Shown: in pieces, positions 22,728 to 34,815 of the stretch | Numbering within the stretch: position 1 is the stretch's first letter | Layout of the letters: every line of letters begins with the position of its first letter | Source: Zerene cesonia | Lineage: Eukaryota > Arthropoda > Insecta > Lepidoptera > Pieridae | Assembly: GCF_012273895.1 (NCBI RefSeq) | Contig: NC_052105.1 | Coordinates: forward strand, 1,116,001-1,180,000 | Length of the DNA stretch: 64,000 nucleotides | Direction of reading: 5' to 3' | Made by a program: the position numbers and the translations under genes | Notes under the pieces: generated by a model | What the model saw: the letters and a program-made list of their open reading frames with translations, nothing else | The model's database searches: none | What the model was told of the DNA's origin: nothing

Positions 22728-22810
22728 CATGCGTTTATGGGAATCGAACCTGTATACATAACAGATAGTGTGCGCAATATTTGAGCTGCAGACGTATGCC
22801 ATTGACCCTG
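22728..22810 (-). repeat. tRNA-derived SINE-like fragment
   Basis: On the minus strand a perfect B box GGTTCGATTCC (plus-strand 'gggaatcgaacctg') lies downstream of a degraded A-box region. The cloverleaf is not intact. Confidence 0.4.
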
Positions 22811-23504
22811 GCAGCGGTGAACGCTGTTTTTTATATGTAGCTGTTTAAAATTATGTAGATGCTGAATTATATTGAATGCAATACTCCTATAATTTAAATA
22901 ACTGTTTTTAAAATCAAAATGAATCTTTTAAATTGTCATATCTGAAAATAAAAGATCGCCTTAAATAACTTCGAAATTCAAATTACATATTATTTTAAAT
23001 ACATTCTAAATTCAAAAGTAGATGTGATACTTGTATTCATTTTAATACAGTGAACATCATCATTGTATTCATTCTAGACTCTTTTTAAACATAAAAATGG
23101 GCTAATTTAATTTCAAATATTTATGAACTTCGTCACAGACTGTAGAACGGCTCATTGCATTTTAATACACAAATTAAAACCTTTCCAAGGAGCCAGTCAA
23201 AACTAGCGAAGCCTAATTCGCTACAATCGCAATTACCTATTCATCTTGAAGCGTCCCTTTGTCCCATAGTCTAGCTAAAACTAGCTGGTGGTCGAAAAGT
23301 GACAAATGAAATATTTAATCCGGCAGAGGAGGCTGGGGGGGCGAGACGGTATTAAGTCAATCTGGTGGGATTCATCTGTCCGCGTGATTGGCTACTGCAA
23401 TGCTTTGTGGAGGCTTTCCACTGAGTGCGGTAGATCCGAATTTTAATTTAATACATTTTTGAATGTGAAATTCAATGGAGCTTCCGTAATATTAAAATGG
23501 TACA
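22811..23504. other. No gene; moderately GC-rich block at 23150-23440
   Basis: The block 23150-23440 contains no open frame of interest and no repeat that I recognise. Its unique, mixed-base character resembles a conserved non-coding element, but conservation cannot be judged here. Confidence 0.35.
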
Positions 23505-23711
23505 ATCCTATTAATATTATAAATACGAAAGTTTGTAAGTATGGATGTATGGATGTTTGTTACTCTTTCACGTAAAAACTACTGAACCAATTGCAATGAA
23601 ATTTGGTACGTAGACAGCTGGATAACTGGAATAACATATAGGCAACTTTTTATTCCGATATTCCTACGGGATACGGACTTACGCGGGTGAAACCGCGGGG
23701 CACAGCTAGTA
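23505..23711 (-). repeat. 'ctagctgcgcc' family interspersed repeat, well-preserved
   Basis: In reverse it reads 'ctagctgtgccccgcggttt', 'cgggataaaaagttgcc' type middle, 'aaatttcattgcaattggtt' and ends 'tttataatatt'. It is closely similar to the copies at 37378 and 51581. Confidence 0.8.
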
Positions 23712-23921
23712 TTACAATAAAGTATAAAGTGAAACTGATAATGTGAATGTATTTTTGGGTCAGAGTAATGACAAGGTGTGGACTCGAATTTGTGTCGATG
23801 GCGTTATTTCTCTGTTACTAGTAAATAATAACGGTAGTAGTTCCTGAGATGACATGATGATCCGCACAGAGTCACAAAGTCACAATATTTCCTCTTTATA
23901 ATTTTATTATATACTAGCTGA

Positions 23922-24650
23922 CCCGGCGAACTTCGCAACGCCATTCACCTTTTTTCGAAACATTTATCCGTATTTTTTACCTTTTAAACCTTCCCTGGAC
24001 TATTATGAATGCATCAAAACCAAAATTATCAAAATCGGCCCCGCTACTCTTGAGTTTTAGCGAGACTAACGAACAGCTATTTATATTTATATATAAGATA
24101 CTAGCTGCACCCGGCAAACGCTGTTCTGCCTTACTCTGATCATTTAGATGTATGAAAAATAGATGTTAGCCGATTGTCAAACATACTCGATATGCACACA
24201 AAATTTCTTAAGAATCGGTCAAGCCGTTTCGGAGGAGTATGGCAACGAAAACTGTGACACGAGAATTTTATATATATAAGAAGATATATACTAGCTGCGC
24301 CCCGCGGTTTCACCCGCGTAAGTCCGTATCCCGTAGGAATATCGGGATAAAAAATAGATGTTGGCCGATTCTCAGACCTACCCAATATGCTTACCAAATT
24401 TCAGAGGAATCGGTCAAGCCGTTTCGGAGGAGTATGGCAACGAAAACTGTGACACGAGAATTTTATATATATAGATATATCTATCGATCTATCTATCTCT
24501 ATATATATATCAAATTCTCGTGTAGAAACGTTAGTTACCATTTTCCTGCGAAATGGCTGAACTGATTTTCATGAAATTTTGTGTGCATATCGGGTATTTT
24601 TCATACCCCTAAATAATAAGAATAAGGCAGCATAGCATTTGCACGATCAC
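23922..24650. repeat. Cluster of four adjacent 'ctagctg' family copies
   Basis: Copies start at 23922 (+, 'ctagctgacccggcgaac'), 24101 (+, 'ctagctgcacccggcaaac') and 24291 (+, 'ctagctgcgccccgcgg'). A fourth lies in reverse at about 24505-24650 and shares 'caaattctcgtgt' and the 'aagaataaggcagcatagc' end. Copies two and three share 'cgtttcggaggagtatggc' almost unchanged. The third and fourth face each other, so their ends form an inverted repeat around a TATC/ATAG microsatellite near 24465-24515. Confidence 0.8.
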
Positions 24651-26760
24651 CTTGAAACTAGTATAGATAATTAAAATGTATTTGACTGGTTTGGCTTCAG
24701 AATTACTATTTATCATTCTCGATTTCGATTAATATGTATTTTTTCTTACTATCAATATCATTTTAAAATCATTATCATATCAAACACACATAGCACAGAA
24801 AGCTATTATTATATAAACAAATAAAATAAAATCCCGTCCGTTTCATAGAGTACATAATTTATATTCGACATTTGTTTACATTATGGTAAAAGAATAGATG
24901 TATACTAGGAAACTCATAGAAATATTTTTACAGAATATGAAAGCAAAACTCATTGCATGTCGCGTTCTGCTTTAACAGAAGTTCACATAAACATAATTTA
25001 TCGTAACACAGCTACAACTTTGACCATTATTTAATTAAATGTAATAAGGGGTTAAAATTAGGCCAGGAGACACAAGGTCAGATTAATAGTTATGATATCT
25101 GCCACATGCTGTTTTGTGTTAGATATTCCAGATATGAGGTAAACCTCGTTAATTAATATGACCTTGATGACGTCACTTACTCGAGGTGAATATGGAGTTA
25201 GTTTGTAAGTGTACTCATAACAAATTAAAAATATAGGTCCAGTTTCGCAACACGTTGATAAAGCCACATGTTTTGACAATCTTAAAATTTTTTAACTTAT
25301 TAATTTAATATTATATTTTACATAGCTTTTGCTAGGTGAAATAAAGATTTATTATTATTATTATTATAAATATTCTTCCTAACTGTTATTGTATACACTT
25401 TGCATACGCATTTAAAATAAAACAACCCGAGTTCAGCGAATGATCGTTCTTCTATCTAGAGGTTCGGTAGTTTGAATGGATTTACAATATAATGGATTTT
25501 ATTTTATTAATGCCAATTGCAATGATTCTCGCTTGTTCAAAAACATAGCGCAAAATACTTATTATATATATACTTATTATAACATGACGGACCTCTAAAT
25601 ACTCATTATAAACTGATACGATGGTTAAAGATCCATTTCTGGATACAATTTGCATTCAGATTTAATTTTATACCAGGAACCACGCAAGTGATGCCGCGGT
25701 TCGCAGCTGCAGTTTGTAAAGCTTCGGATCATTGTTGGCTTATGGAGCTTTATTGAGATCAGTTTCGATAAAACATTTTTGTTTACGTATATTCTTTCTT
25801 TCGTGACCTGATAGAAAGAGATTTTTTGAATTATCGTGACCAGTAGTTGGAGCCTCGGTTACAGGCGGTATTGCAAGGCCCTTGGATTGTTCAATTAGTC
25901 GTGATTAACGTAGCTACAACACTGTGGTTTAATATGGAATAATTCATGTAAGTATAGTTCAAAAAAATGATGTATTTTCAAAAACATTTTCATATATTCA
26001 ACATTTCATCATTTAATCATTTTAGAGACCAAAGCTTCTCTGTAGACATAGTTAAATAAATAGGTTGTCTTAAGGAAATAAAAGAAAATTGTTATAATGG
26101 AAACAAAAACCAGACTGATATTTTTTAGTTTTATCTATGGTATTTTTATATTCATATTGGAGGATAAGAAAAGAAAAAAACCCACCTTTAATAATTAGCG
26201 ACCGACATTTTTTTATTCATATATGGCTTCACTACAATTCTGTTTATTACAAAAACACTCTATATGCCAAAACCCGTCCATCGGTTTAAGCTGTAGAGCG
26301 TGCCAAACAAACAAAGACGCACACGCGAAAGCAATTACTTTCCTTCGGTCGTATTCGGATAAGCACCTTAAGAATTCTTACTAAAACATTGTCCAACCAT
26401 TGTAAATATCATGGTCGTAGAAGAAAGTACAAAATACAGATTTTCATTTCATTAACAAAAGACTTTTACCCTACTACGAAGTTATAACTACGCCAGTACA
26501 AGTTTATAAATAATATCGCTTATATGTAACATGTAATAAAATAAATCACTGAAATTGATATATCGTTGTTGTCATGGTTTAATTCCGGTTGGTGATAAAA
26601 AAGCAACTCGTAATGTGAGATTAATTGTAGCAGTAGGAAATATCTTTACAAGAAAGTTTATTATCGCAGTGAACATAATATAAACATCTATATTTACGTC
26701 TATTTATATATTAATAGTGTAAAGTTTATAATAATGCCTAATTAAATATTTAAATTTTTA
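24651..26760. other. AT-rich stretch, no gene seen
   Basis: The only recognisable element is a (TTA)n tract at about 25350-25368 preceded by 'gtgaaataaagattt', which looks like the tail of an old LINE copy. The open frame at 25058-25279 (minus) overlaps that element and is not supported as a gene. Confidence 0.5.
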
Positions 26761-26761
26761 A

Positions 26762-27070
26762 TGTGAAAGTCGAGCACGCCTCGCCAAAAACTGGGCCAGA
26801 TCACAACGGAGCAGCTACCACACCCCTACAGAATATCGGCGTGAAATAGTAGCACGTAAGTGTTACTGGGTTTCGTGCGATGAGTTGAGAAGGCTACTCT
26901 TCATTTTTTTCACCCTTCTCAATTACTCTATTCCAGTAGTAAAACTTTACATTATACCTTACCCCTTAAAGCAGGCATTACATATGCACAGGCCTTTAAA
27001 TGTTTATGTAATGGTGATCGTTTACCATCAGCTAACCACCGACTCGATTGCCCGCTCGCTTAAAAAAAAT
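26762..27070 (+). repeat. Longer copy of the 'gcccgct...taaaaaaa' retroposon
   Basis: It begins 'gtgaaagtcgagcacgcc', contains 'cacacccctacagaatatcg', 'gtagcacgtaagtgttactgg' and 'gatcgtttaccatca', and ends 'gcccgctcgcttaaaaaaa'. The 46798 and 50690 copies share these blocks. It is diverged. Confidence 0.7.
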
Positions 27071-28289
27071 GTAATGAATATGTTCATTTGTGATCTCTAC
27101 ATTTAACAGAAATTAGGTCAATTAATCTATAATAGAAATCTTTTAGCCGCTATTTATAGACCAACCCCAAAAAGTACCAACCCCCTATTTCCTTACTACC
27201 TTGTAATGCTTCATTATCATATATTGAATTAAAAGTCACAATAACACGCAAACCTTCAAACGGACATAAATCAGCGCCCGGGCCATTGTACCCTGCGGAA
27301 GTAACAGGAGTCGATGCACCCTGCACACTTTGATAGCTGGCGTGCACCTACAGCACACCCTCGCATCTACCCTTGTGCGCGTGACACGAATACAGAACGC
27401 GGAAGTTAAACATTAACATATATACCCCACTCACACATAAAAAATCCCGTCAATATGCTACTCTCACAAAGATGTAGCCGAGTCAAGACTTGTCTGTACT
27501 CACACATGGACAACATTTTCTAGGATCATTTGAAGGTGTGAGTGCCGCCGTGTTGTTATTACCGGGGGTGTGGCGGCTTTGATCTGGACCTTTGCGTGTG
27601 TGCGTCTGTGAGTGATAGTGTGCGTGACTGGCTGAGTAATAAGTATATACAGCGTGATGTTTTATATCAATAATCCAATTATGCATTGCATCCGTTTTGG
27701 GGCCTAAAATTATGGAAAATGACAGTTTTTTTCATTTACTGCAAAATGTAAAATGTAACTTAAAGATGAATTAAAGAATATTTCTCAACGTAAGGAATTA
27801 ATTCGGATATATCTTGTAATATTGTACCACCATGAATACCTGTCCTGACAAATATAATTTTACTTGTATCATTGTACTTTTCTGCAATATAATGTAATAA
27901 TTAGACAGAATAACACATTAACTTTAAAGGAGTTATTAAGTTGGTTCACTCAATGAATGAATCATTATATTAAAAAAAAAATATACATAATATTGTATAC
28001 ACTTAGGAGCTATTAGGAAAACTAGCTTTTTCCTACGAAGTAAAATATAAGTGAATATGGTTACCTATTTATACTTATTTAATTTTTTTTTTAACTAACA
28101 CGTATCGCGAATTTGAAACAGTTCCCTTAATAATTTTAAAACAAGTAAAAAGGAGCAGTCTGTAGATATCGAGTTAGGGGCGCGGTGTGTCATAGTATGT
28201 GTTGTATAGGAGTACTGGTGTGAGTGAGCTCGTCGGGGCTCGGCTGGCGCACCCCCGTTCACGGCCAGGGGTCGGCGACCGCGCCCGGG

Positions 28290-28331
28290 CTACGGCGTAA
28301 CCCCGCTACGGAGCTACGGCTACGGCGTAGC
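28290..28331. repeat. CTACGG repeat cluster
   Basis: Four CTACGG units begin at 28290, 28306, 28314 and 28320 in a GC-rich patch and end in 'ggcgtagc', so the block can fold back on itself. A related CTACG block lies 2.5 kb downstream. Confidence 0.7.
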
Positions 28332-30809
28332 TTCCTCTTTTGTTTCACTCGTATAGACGCATTGTTAACTATTAGGTCAGAGGTTTTTTATATTGCAGAA
28401 ACGTTTGTATGACGATTGTACTTTTATAATTACAGTCTAACATAGATCTCTATGAATCCATGATGAAATTATATGCGAGAATATAATAGTCTTTTATAAT
28501 ACAGAACATTAAAATACCAGTAGTCATGGTTGTTTAACATTTTAATCAATTGAGTATTTTTTTATGCTTTTAAACAATAATTCGTCGAAAGAGATAATTG
28601 TGTTTTTATTAGATTTATTAATTGAAATTGTAGTTCGCTTGGAACATTATTAATTTGATAAAAGATGGGGTCGCAATTTAAGAAAATTGTTATTCATTGA
28701 AAATATTCATTGATATCATATAATATTATTTTCTCGAGAAGATAGTTAATCAGAGATTTTACTTTCTGTTTATACGAAATTTTATAACGAATTCTAAGAA
28801 AAGTTCCTTATATACCTTTCACAGTACATTTGTATGACACGAATTAGTCAAAAAATAATTTTTATTAGAGAGACCATGACTTCATATACACATACTTAAA
28901 ATTTGTACCATTTTTGATGTAATGAATGTTAAATTTAACGGATATTTTTCACTCGGTAAATCAGTATATTAAACCTAATTGCACTATTTTATATTTTGTA
29001 TTTCATGTTTTTCTCATGTTAGTAATTATTTCTCTGACACAAAAACTTCAAGTGCTTTTTCATTTTTTAGAGTTTATAACGGTTCATATTTCATAAAATG
29101 ATGAAATATAGCAGATGTGTCTTCATCGCTTCTTTATATTTATTTATACAATAGTCTCACGAACTTTGAAAAATGAAATTGCAACTATTTATTCATAGGT
29201 TCCGCCTGCACTGTTTTAATTATTCTTTGGACGACGAAACCATACGCAAATAATTCGAAAATCAACTGTATACGTATGAGTATAGAGTTTGAATTTGTGG
29301 TTTTCAAATTGAATTGCATTCTTTTTAGACATGCAGTATCGTGCATACTTGCGTATCTTCCCTTTGACAGTATGCGGAGATAGGACGATGAGAAGCCTGT
29401 ATAGTAATTACTTTTCATAACCATTTGATGGAAAGAATACTTTAATAAGGTATATAATATTTCATTTCCTTTGCCACGATTGGTTTGTGCAAGCGATATA
29501 CAAGCAAATGTTGGAATTTTTATTTCGAATTTTTTATTAATTTATTAATTTGTTAAATGTGAGTGTTTAAAAACTAATCTGTCTGTACTTGGTAAAAATA
29601 AAATTTTGTATATTAGATATTATTTCCTGAAGACTGTTTAAAATAAAATTATCAGTAGGAAACATATAATTATTTAACAAACATTCAAACTGTAAGCTTC
29701 AACTGAATCAAAAATGTATACAAAAACTATTTCAATTTGCTTATTTAACTTAGCGTACTATTCATATTTTTTCTCTACTACAGCGTCGTTTTCACCATTT
29801 CATTTTAATGAATGTTGGAATTTGCGTTGTAAATACCGCCCATAATGAGGTACTTGAGTTGCAAGTATCTCTTAAATGGTAAGCCATGTAGTTACTGCAG
29901 CGTTATTTTATGATTTCTAACTTTATTAGTACGAGTAGATGACAAAAGATATCATAAATCATTAGAGCCTAAGATTATATTCGACTTAAATCTTCTTCAT
30001 AAAGAGAGTTACGTAAAAATGTACTAAAAGAACTCAAATCATGTGAACTAGAAATGCACGTATCGATGTTGTACCCTGCACCGCATAAGATAAAAGCGCG
30101 CCAATTATTCTTCATAATGATACTTATGACATATGGGTCACATGTTATACAGAAAAAATTACGCGTTGCACTTCTGCAATGATTGTATACGGAAGAGCCA
30201 CGTCACCGGTTACATAAGAGGGTGGGCTTACGCGAAGTGGAGTGTGGGGTAGGGTGGGGTAGAAGAAGGGATGGGTCGATCGATGCGCGGCCGTTAACCC
30301 GCCTGCAATGCGCCGGCCGCAACGCAAGCTCGCTCGTAGTTATGCCGCCCTGGTACTCAGTTACGCCTTGCACCCCGTTTTTCCGGGGAAAACGGATTTC
30401 ACAAGTTTTTATGGGATGGAACGGGACTTTTTCAGCGGATAATTTTTGAATATGTTAGTTAGATTGCATAATGTAAATTCGTATTTTCAATGCAGAACTA
30501 AGTGTTCTTGAGTGTTCCATACATTTAATGAAACTTTTTATAGCAATTAAGATTGATATTATAAGGTCTAGTTATTGTTTCTTTATTTTGTTTGTCTAAT
30601 AATCTCACAAAATTGGTTTTCTTGAGCATTTCTCCTTGTTTTTCTTTTTATTTGTTTACCTAAAACACAAGCATCATCTTATGCATTGTTATTAAATATA
30701 AATAATGTTAAATTATAAAATACTTGACTAATACAACAATTATAATAATTAAGCTCGAACACTCGGTTAATAGACACTCAGAAAATGAAACAGTCTGCAA
30801 AGGCAGTGT

Positions 30810-30857
30810 CTACGTGACGCTACGACGTAGCGTCTACGCGCTACGAATAGCTACGAG
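30810..30857. repeat. CTACG palindromic cluster with 8-bp hairpin
   Basis: 30816-30834 is an inverted repeat with arms GACGCTAC and GTAGCGTC and a 3-base loop, followed by further CTACG units. It is similar in motif to 28290-28331. Confidence 0.7.
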
Positions 30858-32121
30858 CCGTGGTTATGTAGAGAGAAGATTGATTTTGTCGGGCTTTGTA
30901 TGCGAATGGAGTTTTTGAGTTTCCGATGAGATGTCGGAAGCCATGTTTAATAAAAGGTTCCGTTATTTATCCAAAATATAAATATACTATGAAGGGGGAA
31001 GAGATTTTAAATGAGTCTATTAGTTAAAGGGCATTATGTTATTTGTGTTTGTGTTTGGAAGTATGTTTGTCATTCAACGTCGTTTAATATCCACTACAGT
31101 TTTATACAGCTATCAGATGTTCCTAGAAACAATATCATTTTATTATATTAGTACTAACTATTATGCATATATTGTTTAACAATAAAAACACTTGCAAGCC
31201 AATGTAAATAAACGCAATCTGGTATTAAAACTATTGAAACGAGTTAATATTTAAAGGCTATTTAAACGTTTTGGTTCAGTGGCCGGGTAAGTACTAAGTA
31301 TCGTTGTAAATTGAAAAGTAGTTTAAGGCAATAATCCTTGCTGGAAATCCGCCAAAAGCCTGAATAGTTTTGAGGGAGATTCAAATGATTTTTAATATTT
31401 TATGCTAGTTTTTCGATGTCAGTCGCTTTTGAATATAAAACGTGGTTGCTTTTAAATCATGATACTTTCGGAAGGTATAAAATTTAATGCAAAATAATTT
31501 ATTCTCTTCCTATAATGCAGCAAGGGTCAGATGATTTACATTCATTTGTTGTTTTTTGTAATCATGCCAATAGGTGACTAGTCGTTTTATCCTTACTAAC
31601 CGCTAATCTCCAAATAGATTAAACCCAGAAGCTTGGTTAAATAATAAAAGAAATAAAGAAAAGAAAACACGTTCAGATTGTACATGGTTAGAGTTAGATA
31701 TAGAAAATATAATTGACTTAATATAACTGTACTTACTGATCCAAAATTCTAGACTAATATAGAATAAATAGAATTGAAATGTTTGTTTGTTTGAAAGAGC
31801 TTTTCTAAGAAACCATTAGTTTCAAGTGTAAAATTATTGTTGTATTGAATAGTTCTTTTTTTGAGGAAACTAAAGGCTATATAACGTAATGTACAGTGTA
31901 GGTGAAGCCGCAGAGCATAGCTAATGAATGATAAAAGTTGACAACGCATATTACTTGTCATTAAGCCACGATGGAATGCCATAAATAATAAAAGTTATTA
32001 ATCGCCATAATGTAAAATTTGAGGCTTAGTTACTTTGTATACATTTACGTATTAATTTCTCCGTTACATTAATGTGATGAAATGAAAGTTATTATGGGTA
32101 TGGCTAGCTGCTATTTGTGAA

Positions 32122-32326
32122 AAAATGAAGTCCCGTGTCCCCTAGTGGGGTATGGGGCAGATGATGATCTGTTTCACTGATCGATTTTCTTTATGGACAA
32201 GTAGGCGATCAACCTTCTGTGTCCTGCCAGACCGAGGCATTTTTTTTTTCGTCCCCACCGGGAATTGAACCCGGGACCCCTCGGTTCTACGCTCACGCGT
32301 TAACCACTGTACCAAGGAGGCGGTCA
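32122..32326 (-). mobile_element. Full-length tRNA-derived SINE with target-site duplication
   Basis: On the minus strand the head reads 'ccgcctccttggtacagtgg' (A box TGGTACAGTGG). About 30-40 bases on is the B box GGTTCAATTCC, then 'ggtggggacg', a poly-A stretch and a unique body ending at 'cgggacttca'. A 9-bp direct repeat ATTTGTGAA flanks it (32113-32121 and 32327-32335). The intact boxes and duplication suggest a fairly recent insertion. Open frames across it on both strands are spurious. Confidence 0.88.
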
Positions 32327-32339
32327 ATTTGTGAAGATG

Positions 32340-34769
32340 TATCATATTTACTTTTATGGAATACCAATTTTAGGTACTGTGTCCTTTGTGGAACTTCTGA
32401 ATGTGGAAATGTTTCTTTGTTTTTCGTTTATTATAAAAAACAAAAAAAAAATCTTCAATTATTTTAGCGTCTTTTATCATAGATCATACATATACCTTAT
32501 TTGATTTATTTATATTTTAAACAAAAAAACATTTTAAAAGTTGAAATAGAGTAAAATGAGTGAGACCTATAGACTGTAATGTTTTGATTATACTTTGGTA
32601 TTTTTCTCTAAGTATCATATTATACCGTCATTTGTTCGTCTCAAGACTTATTAATTCCTGATAGAACATAAAATTTACGTAACCTAACCTAGTTAACTAT
32701 AGAAATATATGTTATTTTTGCGCTGGGACATATTGGTGGATTATGGCCTTTGCCCTCATAGGATGCCTGTGTCCCTACAATGGGAGTATATATGGGCTCA
32801 TGATATATATTATATATGATATGATAATATATTAGAAGAAATGTTTATCAAAATATTAGATTCCACTAGTTTCACGACAAGAGATGATGATTTTCATAAG
32901 AAAAAATACTTCCTAAATGTATGAAATATAACTAACTATCAGTAACTAAAATATCGCATTCTGGAACATTTGTTAAACGGTCAAAAGTTTACAATAGATG
33001 AATGCACGAGCGTGAATAAAATAAATGTATTTTTCTGTCTAGACTTGTCCTGTATACAAACGTCTTAGACATTTCCCGTGTCTTCATTTAATAAGTTATG
33101 GAAAATGTCTAGCTGATTCTTGACTTAGATGGATTTACATTATAATTTTTGGACGATTATCAATCAAAAATATACCAAACGTCCGCAATGAAATAAAGAG
33201 TTAAAATATTATTCTCCTGTATTTAAACGATGCAATTTCTTTAAATTAAAATAACATAGCTTAAATAATAACGACCGCAGGCGAGCCCGTAACCGCGCAG
33301 AGATTTTAATGATAGTCGTAGACCAATTAAAAGAAATCATTGAAACCAATAAACAATTTTCCCGCCATAATTTGCGAAAAACAATGGCGACTGCAAAGCA
33401 GCAATGCGTTTATCGAACGCAAACTCGCATGTATGCGCAGACATGTACCGTTCCCATTTGTAGATACCATAGAGATACCAATTACCATAGATTAAATAGA
33501 GATACGTCAGACAAACGAGCATAGATAAAAACAAAGTGCATCATAATGGATGCTTTAAATATGACTGATGCGTATCCGTTTTTGTTTTAGCTTTAGAAAA
33601 TACATGACATATCTTTAACATTGACTGTTCGTGACTTCATTTGTTTGGCGATTCTATATAAAAACTATCTAAAGCCCCCAGCATCGCTCGCGTGTATCTC
33701 TAAAATGTAGAATTTCTTCTAATCTAGACAATGATAATCTATATTCCTAGCAAATTCCATACAAAATTGATTCGCTGCCTTACTTTAAAGGGTAGCATAG
33801 ATCCATCCTCACAAACTCACTTATACTTTCCGTATAAGTAGGATAGGAAAGAATAGACACTAAACTCATATATCCGCTTCGTGTATTTGTGCCTTGTACT
33901 TTTATTCTGAAACTTTTAGCATTAAATGAAATTTTGTACAAACTAACTCAGGAGGGTTATTCAATCAAAGTTATTTCTAACTTTATAAAAAAGTAATATT
34001 TTTTATAAATATCATACGTTGAATTGACGTATTATTTTAAATACAATCATTGTACAGAAACGCGGAACTTGTGGAAGTATTGTCCATAAGAAACTATTAA
34101 TAAATCAAGAATAACATTATCATTCTAAAGATAGCTAAATAAAATATAAACCTGCCATGATCACGTTGATGTCAGCCATTTTTAACATAGTATACAGCCC
34201 AACAATACCCACCGCATAGCAGTGTTCCATTCGCAATTGTGCTTCACATTTTCATTGAAAATAAAAAATATGTATGCTTTTTTCGATTACCCTACCTTTT
34301 TATTAAAATATAACGATAGAATTTAAAAAATAATATCATGTGAAGCTCAGTTTTATTGTTAGGTCGATAAATAGCCATATGTTTTTATTTAAATATTTCA
34401 GATTACATCTTTCGCTTATAGGAAAGCGAAAAGTTGAGCTGGCTCAGTAAATAGTAGATGCATAATATTATATTGTTTGAGCGGTTCGATTAAGAAAGTT
34501 CTTTGAGTTTCTTCAATCTATCAAAGGTGCATGCAGACTTTTACTAGTTATAATTAACCATGCCTGGGAACTGATGGATGCAATATTCCAAGTTTTGAAA
34601 TATGATTTTAATTTAATCTTAGATACTTATATACTAGTCATTTAATAAAAGAATATGTGAGTGCTTTATTAAGCCTTGAAATATTTGACATAATATGCAA
34701 TAACTTTATATATTTATCTACAAAAAAGGTCACCCACTTCCAATGAGGGAGGTACTATTCCAGATTCTA
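32340..34769. other. AT-rich stretch, no gene seen
   Basis: An AT dinucleotide-rich palindromic tract is near 32795-32835. A moderately GC-rich patch at 33270-33440 has open frames on both strands but no recognisable product. Confidence 0.5.
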
Positions 34770-34815
34770 TATACAGTCGAATTGAGAACCTCCTTTCGTT
34801 TTTAGGAAGGTCGGT
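34770..34815 (-). repeat. Fragment of the 'aaccgacttc' interspersed family
   Basis: 'gtcgaattgagaacctcctt' and 'ggaaggtcggtt' are the reverse of the family's conserved start, seen again at 37165, 41848 and 60547. Only the end is present. Confidence 0.65.

Larger units (their letters stand above)
27071..32112. other. Stretch with GC-rich islands but no supportable gene
   Basis: Islands of mixed base composition occur at 27240-27370, 27530-27640, 28170-28340 and 30200-30400. Open frames cross them, but I see no domain, homologue or splice pair. 28290-28331 and 30810-30857 carry repeated CTACG palindromic motifs. The remainder is AT-rich. Confidence 0.45.

Noticed and set aside
24140..24565. 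Two overlapping frames on opposite strands
   Set aside because: They lie wholly in adjacent copies of the ctagctg repeat family and share repeat-encoded residues; not genes.
29185..29424. Short minus-strand open frame as a gene
   Set aside because: It has no domain, weak start context and sits in AT-rich DNA where frames of this length occur by chance.
32142..32467. Frames on both strands including a PGIEPGTPRF-type peptide
   Set aside because: The peptide is the translated B box of a tRNA-derived SINE.
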